64,000 bases of DNA from Rhodobacteraceae bacterium M382. Its GTDB lineage: Bacteria; Pseudomonadota; Alphaproteobacteria; Rhodobacterales; Rhodobacteraceae. How positions within the stretch are numbered: the first letter of the stretch is position 1; each line of letters opens with the position of its first letter. Below the pieces are notes generated by a model. That model made no database searches, was not told the origin of the DNA, and saw nothing but the letters and a program-made list of their open reading frames with translations. Shown in pieces: positions 60,924 to 64,000 of the stretch. Position numbers and translations under genes: made by a program. The stretch lies in contig CP081098.1 in NCBI GenBank assembly GCA_025141015.1, positions 671,501-735,500 of the forward strand, given 5' to 3'.

Positions 60924-63877
60924 CCCAATCCAATCGTTTGTCTGGTGGTCTGATCGACCGCAGCAAGGTGATGAATTTCACCTTTGATGGCAAGAAATTC
61001 CAGGGCTTCGAGGGCGACACATTGTCGTCGGCCCTGTTGGCCAACAACGTGCGCCTGATGGGGCGGTCGTTCAAATATCACCGTCCGCGTGGCCCGCTGA
61101 CTTCGGGGTCCGAAGAACCCAACGCTTTGGTTGAGTTGCGCAATGGCGGACGGCAGGAGCCGAACACCCGTGCCACCGTGGCCGAGCTGTATGACGGGAT
61201 GGAAGCCAATTCGCAGAACCGCTGGCCGTCTCTGGAACGCGACTTCATGTCGATCAACGACCGGTTCTCGAATTTTCTGACCGCAGGGTTTTATTACAAG
61301 ACCTTCATGTGGCCCGCCGCTTTTTGGGAGCGCGTGTACGAGCCGATTATCCGCAAGGCCGCCGGCCTGGGGTCGGTCAGTCGCGAAGACGACCCGGATA
61401 GCTATGACAAGGGATTCCTGCATTGCGATCTCTTGATCATCGGTGCAGGCCCATCCGGTCTGGCTGCGGCATTGACTGCTGGTCGGACAGGCGCGCAGGT
61501 GATTCTGGCCGAGGAAGATTTTATCCTAGGGGGGCGTCTGAATGCTGAAACCCAGGGTCTGGGCGACATGTCCGGGGCCGAATGGGTCGCCAGCGCGCAG
61601 GCCGAGCTGGCCGGATTGGACAATGTTCGGATCATGCCGCGGACCACGATTGTGGGGGCGTATGATCATGGGGTCTATAGTGCGCTGGAAAAAGTATCCG
61701 ACCACGTGATCGCACCAGAAACCGGCAAAGCCCGTCAGATCCTGTGGCGAATCTATAGCAAACGCGCGATCCTGAGCGCCGGTGCCACCGAACGCCCGAT
61801 TGCGTTCGAAAACAACGACCGTCCTGGCATCATGCTGGCCGGTGCTGTGCGTGCTTATGCCAATCGCTGGGCGGCTGCGCCTGGGGAATACGCGGCTGTC
61901 TTTACCAATAATGACGACGGCCACCGCACCGCGGTCGACCTGATGGCCAAAGGGGTCAAGATCACGGCCGTGATCGATACCCGCGCCGATGCGCCGTCGA
62001 TTTCCGGGGCCGAAGTTTTGGCCGGGGCACAAGTGATCGATACCAAAGGGCGTCTGGGGCTGGAATGGGCCACGGTTCGTCTGGCCAATGGCACGACCCG
62101 AGATGTGCGTTGTGATGTGTTGGCGGTGTCGGGCGGTTGGAATCCCAACGTGCATCTGACCTGCCACCAGCGCGGCAAACCGGCGTGGCGTGAAGACATC
62201 GCGGCCTTTATTCCGGCAGGCGACATCCCCACAGGTATGAGCGTCGTTGGCGCGGCCAATGGTGATTTCTCCACCGCATCCGCGTTGAAAACTGGTGCCG
62301 ATGGCGCTGTCACTGCGCTGTCGGATCTGGGGATTGCGGCCACCGCTGCCGATCTGCCCCAGGCAGAAGACGCCCCGATCAATGTGACGCCCTTCTGGTT
62401 CGTCAAGGAAGGCAAAGGCCGGGCCTGGTTGGATCAGCAGAACGACGTCACTGTCAAGGACGTCAAACTGGCGCATCAGGAGAACTTCAAATCGGTCGAA
62501 CACCTCAAGCGGTACACCACGCTGGGGATGGCGACCGACCAGGGCAAGACATCGAACATGGGTGGTCTGGCGATCATGGCCGAACTGGCAGGGAAACAGA
62601 TCCCCGAGGTTGGCACCACCATTTTCCGCCCACCCTATACACCAGTGTCGTTCGGTGCCTTGGCTGGTCGCGCGGTCGGTGCGGATTTCCGTCCGACCCG
62701 TAAGACACCCAGCCACAAATGGGCGCTCGAGAATGGTGCGACATTCGTCGAGGTCGGCATGTGGTTGCGCGCCCAGTGGTTCACCAAACCCGGTGAAACC
62801 CATTGGCGCCAGTCGGTAGACCGCGAAGTTATGCAAACCCGGAAATCGGTCGGCATCTGCGACGTAACCACGTTGGGCAAGATCGACGTACAAGGCAAAG
62901 ACGCTGCTGAATTCCTGAACAAGATCTACGCCAATGCGTTCGGCAAACTGGCCGTGGGCAAGGTCCGGTATGGTCTGATGCTGCGCGAAGACGGCATTGC
63001 CTATGACGATGGCACCGCCGCACGGTTCGCCGAGGATCATTTTGTGGTGACCACGACAACGGCCAATGCGGTTGTGGTCTATCGCAACATGGAATTCGCG
63101 CGCCAGTGTCTGTACCCGGACATGGATGTTCAATTGATTTCCACGACCGAGGCCTGGGCCCAGTTTGCCGTGGCCGGCCCCAATGCGCGCAAGTTGCTGC
63201 AAAAGGTGGTGGACCAGGACCACGATCTGTCCAACGAAGGGTTCCCCTTTATGGCCTGTGGCGAGGTCACGGTCTGTGGCGGTCTGCGGGCGCGCCTGTT
63301 CCGGATCTCCTTCTCGGGTGAATTGGCCTATGAGATCGCGGTTCCGACCCGTTATGGCAACGCCATGATGGAGAAGCTGATGGAAGCGGGCGAGGAATTC
63401 GACGCGGTTCCATACGGAACCGAAGCGTTGGGTGTCATGCGGATCGAAAAGGGCCACGCAGCAGGAAACGAGCTGAATGGCACCACATCGGCGCTGAACC
63501 TTGGTATGGGTCGTATGGTCAGCAAGAAAAAAGACTGTATCGGCAATACCCTGAGCGAACGCGAAGGTATGAATCAAGAAGGCGCGTTGATGTTGGTGGG
63601 CTTCAAACCGGTCAACAGCACCGACAAGGTATTGGCGGGGGCGCATCTGATGAACGCCACAGGCGAGGTCAACGCAAAGACCGACCAAGGCTATATCACT
63701 TCGGCAGCGCATTCTCCGATCCTGGGGTCATCGATCGGCATCGGGTTCCTGAAAAACGGTGGAGAGCGCAAGGGTGAAGTCATTCGCGCGGTAAACCCGC
63801 TGGAAGGCAAGGACATCCAGGTCGAAGTCGTCAGCGCGCATTTTGTGGATCCGGAAGGGGAGCGTCTTCGTGGGTAA
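60920..63877 (+). CDS. soxA: Sarcosine oxidase subunit alpha
   Basis: A 985-residue cytosolic subunit with an N-terminal ferredoxin-like domain without Fe-S cysteines (FTFDGKKFQGFEGDTLSSALL), an NAD-binding domain (LLIIGAGPSGLAAALTAGRTGAQV), and a C-terminal GcvT-like folate domain (from about residue 600, with RISFSGELAYEIAVP), where the one-carbon unit is passed to tetrahydrofolate. The complex converts sarcosine to glycine plus formaldehyde or methylene-THF and hydrogen peroxide. Together with the odd delta subunit it might act on another N-methyl compound. Confidence 0.95.
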   Translation: MTQSNRLSGGLIDRSKVMNFTFDGKKFQGFEGDTLSSALLANNVRLMGRSFKYHRPRGPLTSGSEEPNALVELRNGGRQEPNTRATVAELYDGMEANSQNRWPSLERDFMSINDRFSNFLTAGFYYKTFMWPAAFWERVYEPIIRKAAGLGSVSREDDPDSYDKGFLHCDLLIIGAGPSGLAAALTAGRTGAQVILAEEDFILGGRLNAETQGLGDMSGAEWVASAQAELAGLDNVRIMPRTTIVGAYDHGVYSALEKVSDHVIAPETGKARQILWRIYSKRAILSAGATERPIAFENNDRPGIMLAGAVRAYANRWAAAPGEYAAVFTNNDDGHRTAVDLMAKGVKITAVIDTRADAPSISGAEVLAGAQVIDTKGRLGLEWATVRLANGTTRDVRCDVLAVSGGWNPNVHLTCHQRGKPAWREDIAAFIPAGDIPTGMSVVGAANGDFSTASALKTGADGAVTALSDLGIAATAADLPQAEDAPINVTPFWFVKEGKGRAWLDQQNDVTVKDVKLAHQENFKSVEHLKRYTTLGMATDQGKTSNMGGLAIMAELAGKQIPEVGTTIFRPPYTPVSFGALAGRAVGADFRPTRKTPSHKWALENGATFVEVGMWLRAQWFTKPGETHWRQSVDREVMQTRKSVGICDVTTLGKIDVQGKDAAEFLNKIYANAFGKLAVGKVRYGLMLREDGIAYDDGTAARFAEDHFVVTTTTANAVVVYRNMEFARQCLYPDMDVQLISTTEAWAQFAVAGPNARKLLQKVVDQDHDLSNEGFPFMACGEVTVCGGLRARLFRISFSGELAYEIAVPTRYGNAMMEKLMEAGEEFDAVPYGTEALGVMRIEKGHAAGNELNGTTSALNLGMGRMVSKKKDCIGNTLSEREGMNQEGALMLVGFKPVNSTDKVLAGAHLMNATGEVNAKTDQGYITSAAHSPILGSSIGIGFLKNGGERKGEVIRAVNPLEGKDIQVEVVSAHFVDPEGERLRG

Positions 63878-64000
63878 TTCAGGGCATACATTGAAACCAA
63901 TCACGCCGCTGGGGGGCGCTGAGCCGAAGGTTGACGCCTTTCCCGGGTTGATCATCACCGAACGTGTCGATCGGGCGCTGGCTTCACTGGCCGGGCGTCA
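63870..64000 (+). CDS. soxG: Sarcosine oxidase subunit gamma, partial
   Basis: The 5' part of a gene running off the window. Reading from a GTG that overlaps the soxA stop gives a protein with TPLGGAEPKVDAFPGLIITE followed by RVDRALASLAGR, in line with the N-terminus of gamma subunits of heterotetrameric sarcosine oxidase. It completes the expected soxBDAG order. Only about 43 codons are visible. Confidence 0.8.
   Translation, partial: MGNSGHTLKPITPLGGAEPKVDAFPGLIITERVDRALASLAGR

Noticed and set aside
61526-63712. Very long minus-strand open frame (728 codons) opposite soxA
   Set aside because: It is the mirror of a strongly supported gene in GC-rich DNA; the peptide is rich in His, Arg and Gln and has no domain, as typical for shadow frames.

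Overview
The window looks like a chromosomal segment of a marine-type Rhodobacteraceae (Roseobacter group, Alphaproteobacteria). The evidence is family content: DUF6478, DUF2794 and DUF1203 proteins, ZapE, the ImuB/DnaE2 mutasome, MbfA behind an Irr-type box, LexA boxes of the alphaproteobacterial GAAC-N7-GAAC form, a heterotetrameric sarcosine oxidase, and moderately GC-rich dense coding with many 1- to 4-base ATGA overlaps. No rRNA, tRNA, CRISPR array, prophage or intact insertion sequence was recognised.

Layout. 1-5.2 kb: a zinc-finger protein, an orphan ABC-2 type ATPase, a DUF1203 protein and an error-prone polymerase (dnaE2) that stops before its usual C-terminal OB domain. 5.5-10.8 kb: gpmI, an EnvC-like hydrolase activator and ctpA (envelope maintenance), a strong terminator, then ada. 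10.8-16.9 kb: small hypotheticals, a lipoprotein, and a 1043-residue ABC-exporter-like protein with a degenerate, expanded ATPase domain and a C-terminal cyclic-nucleotide-binding domain, overlapping a CPBP membrane protease. 17-20.4 kb: accD, folC and zapE. 20.5-28.3 kb: transporters, a hydrolase/cyclodeaminase/HAD operon, sthA and S-formylglutathione hydrolase. 28.3-29.4 kb: a gene-poor kilobase with dense inverted repeats. 29.4-35.9 kb: iron exporter mbfA, a TetR regulator, a secreted orphan, a class II cytochrome c, imuB, an ArsR-type regulator and small proteins. 36-44.8 kb: C40 peptidase, M17 aminopeptidase, carbonic anhydrase, a DUF4139 protein, asd, an MFS transporter and a cyclase-like DUF3095 protein.

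From 58.5 kb back to 44.8 kb, 14 minus-strand genes form a homoprotocatechuate (3,4-dihydroxyphenylacetate) meta-cleavage cluster: hpaF, hpaE, two unrelated extradiol dioxygenases (LigB type and VOC type), a GNAT protein, a PLP-dependent aromatic amino acid decarboxylase, an hpaG-like FAH protein, hpaH and hpaI, followed by a complete branched-chain-amino-acid-type ABC importer. The MarR regulator hpaR diverges from hpaF across a promoter with an overlapping inverted repeat. The lower pathway to pyruvate and succinate semialdehyde is complete; the 4-hydroxyphenylacetate hydroxylase (hpaBC) is not in the window. The last 5 kb is a sarcosine oxidase operon soxBDA(G), with a structured 5' leader and a delta subunit lacking the zinc-site cysteines; soxG runs off the end.

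Main points for follow-up: two non-homologous ring-cleavage enzymes in one cluster; a split SOS mutasome (dnaE2 and imuB about 27 kb apart, each with its own LexA box, no imuA beside either, dnaE2 cut short); the pseudo-ATPase/cNMP-sensor ABC protein next to a membrane protease; and a dispersed intergenic element found four times at gene ends.
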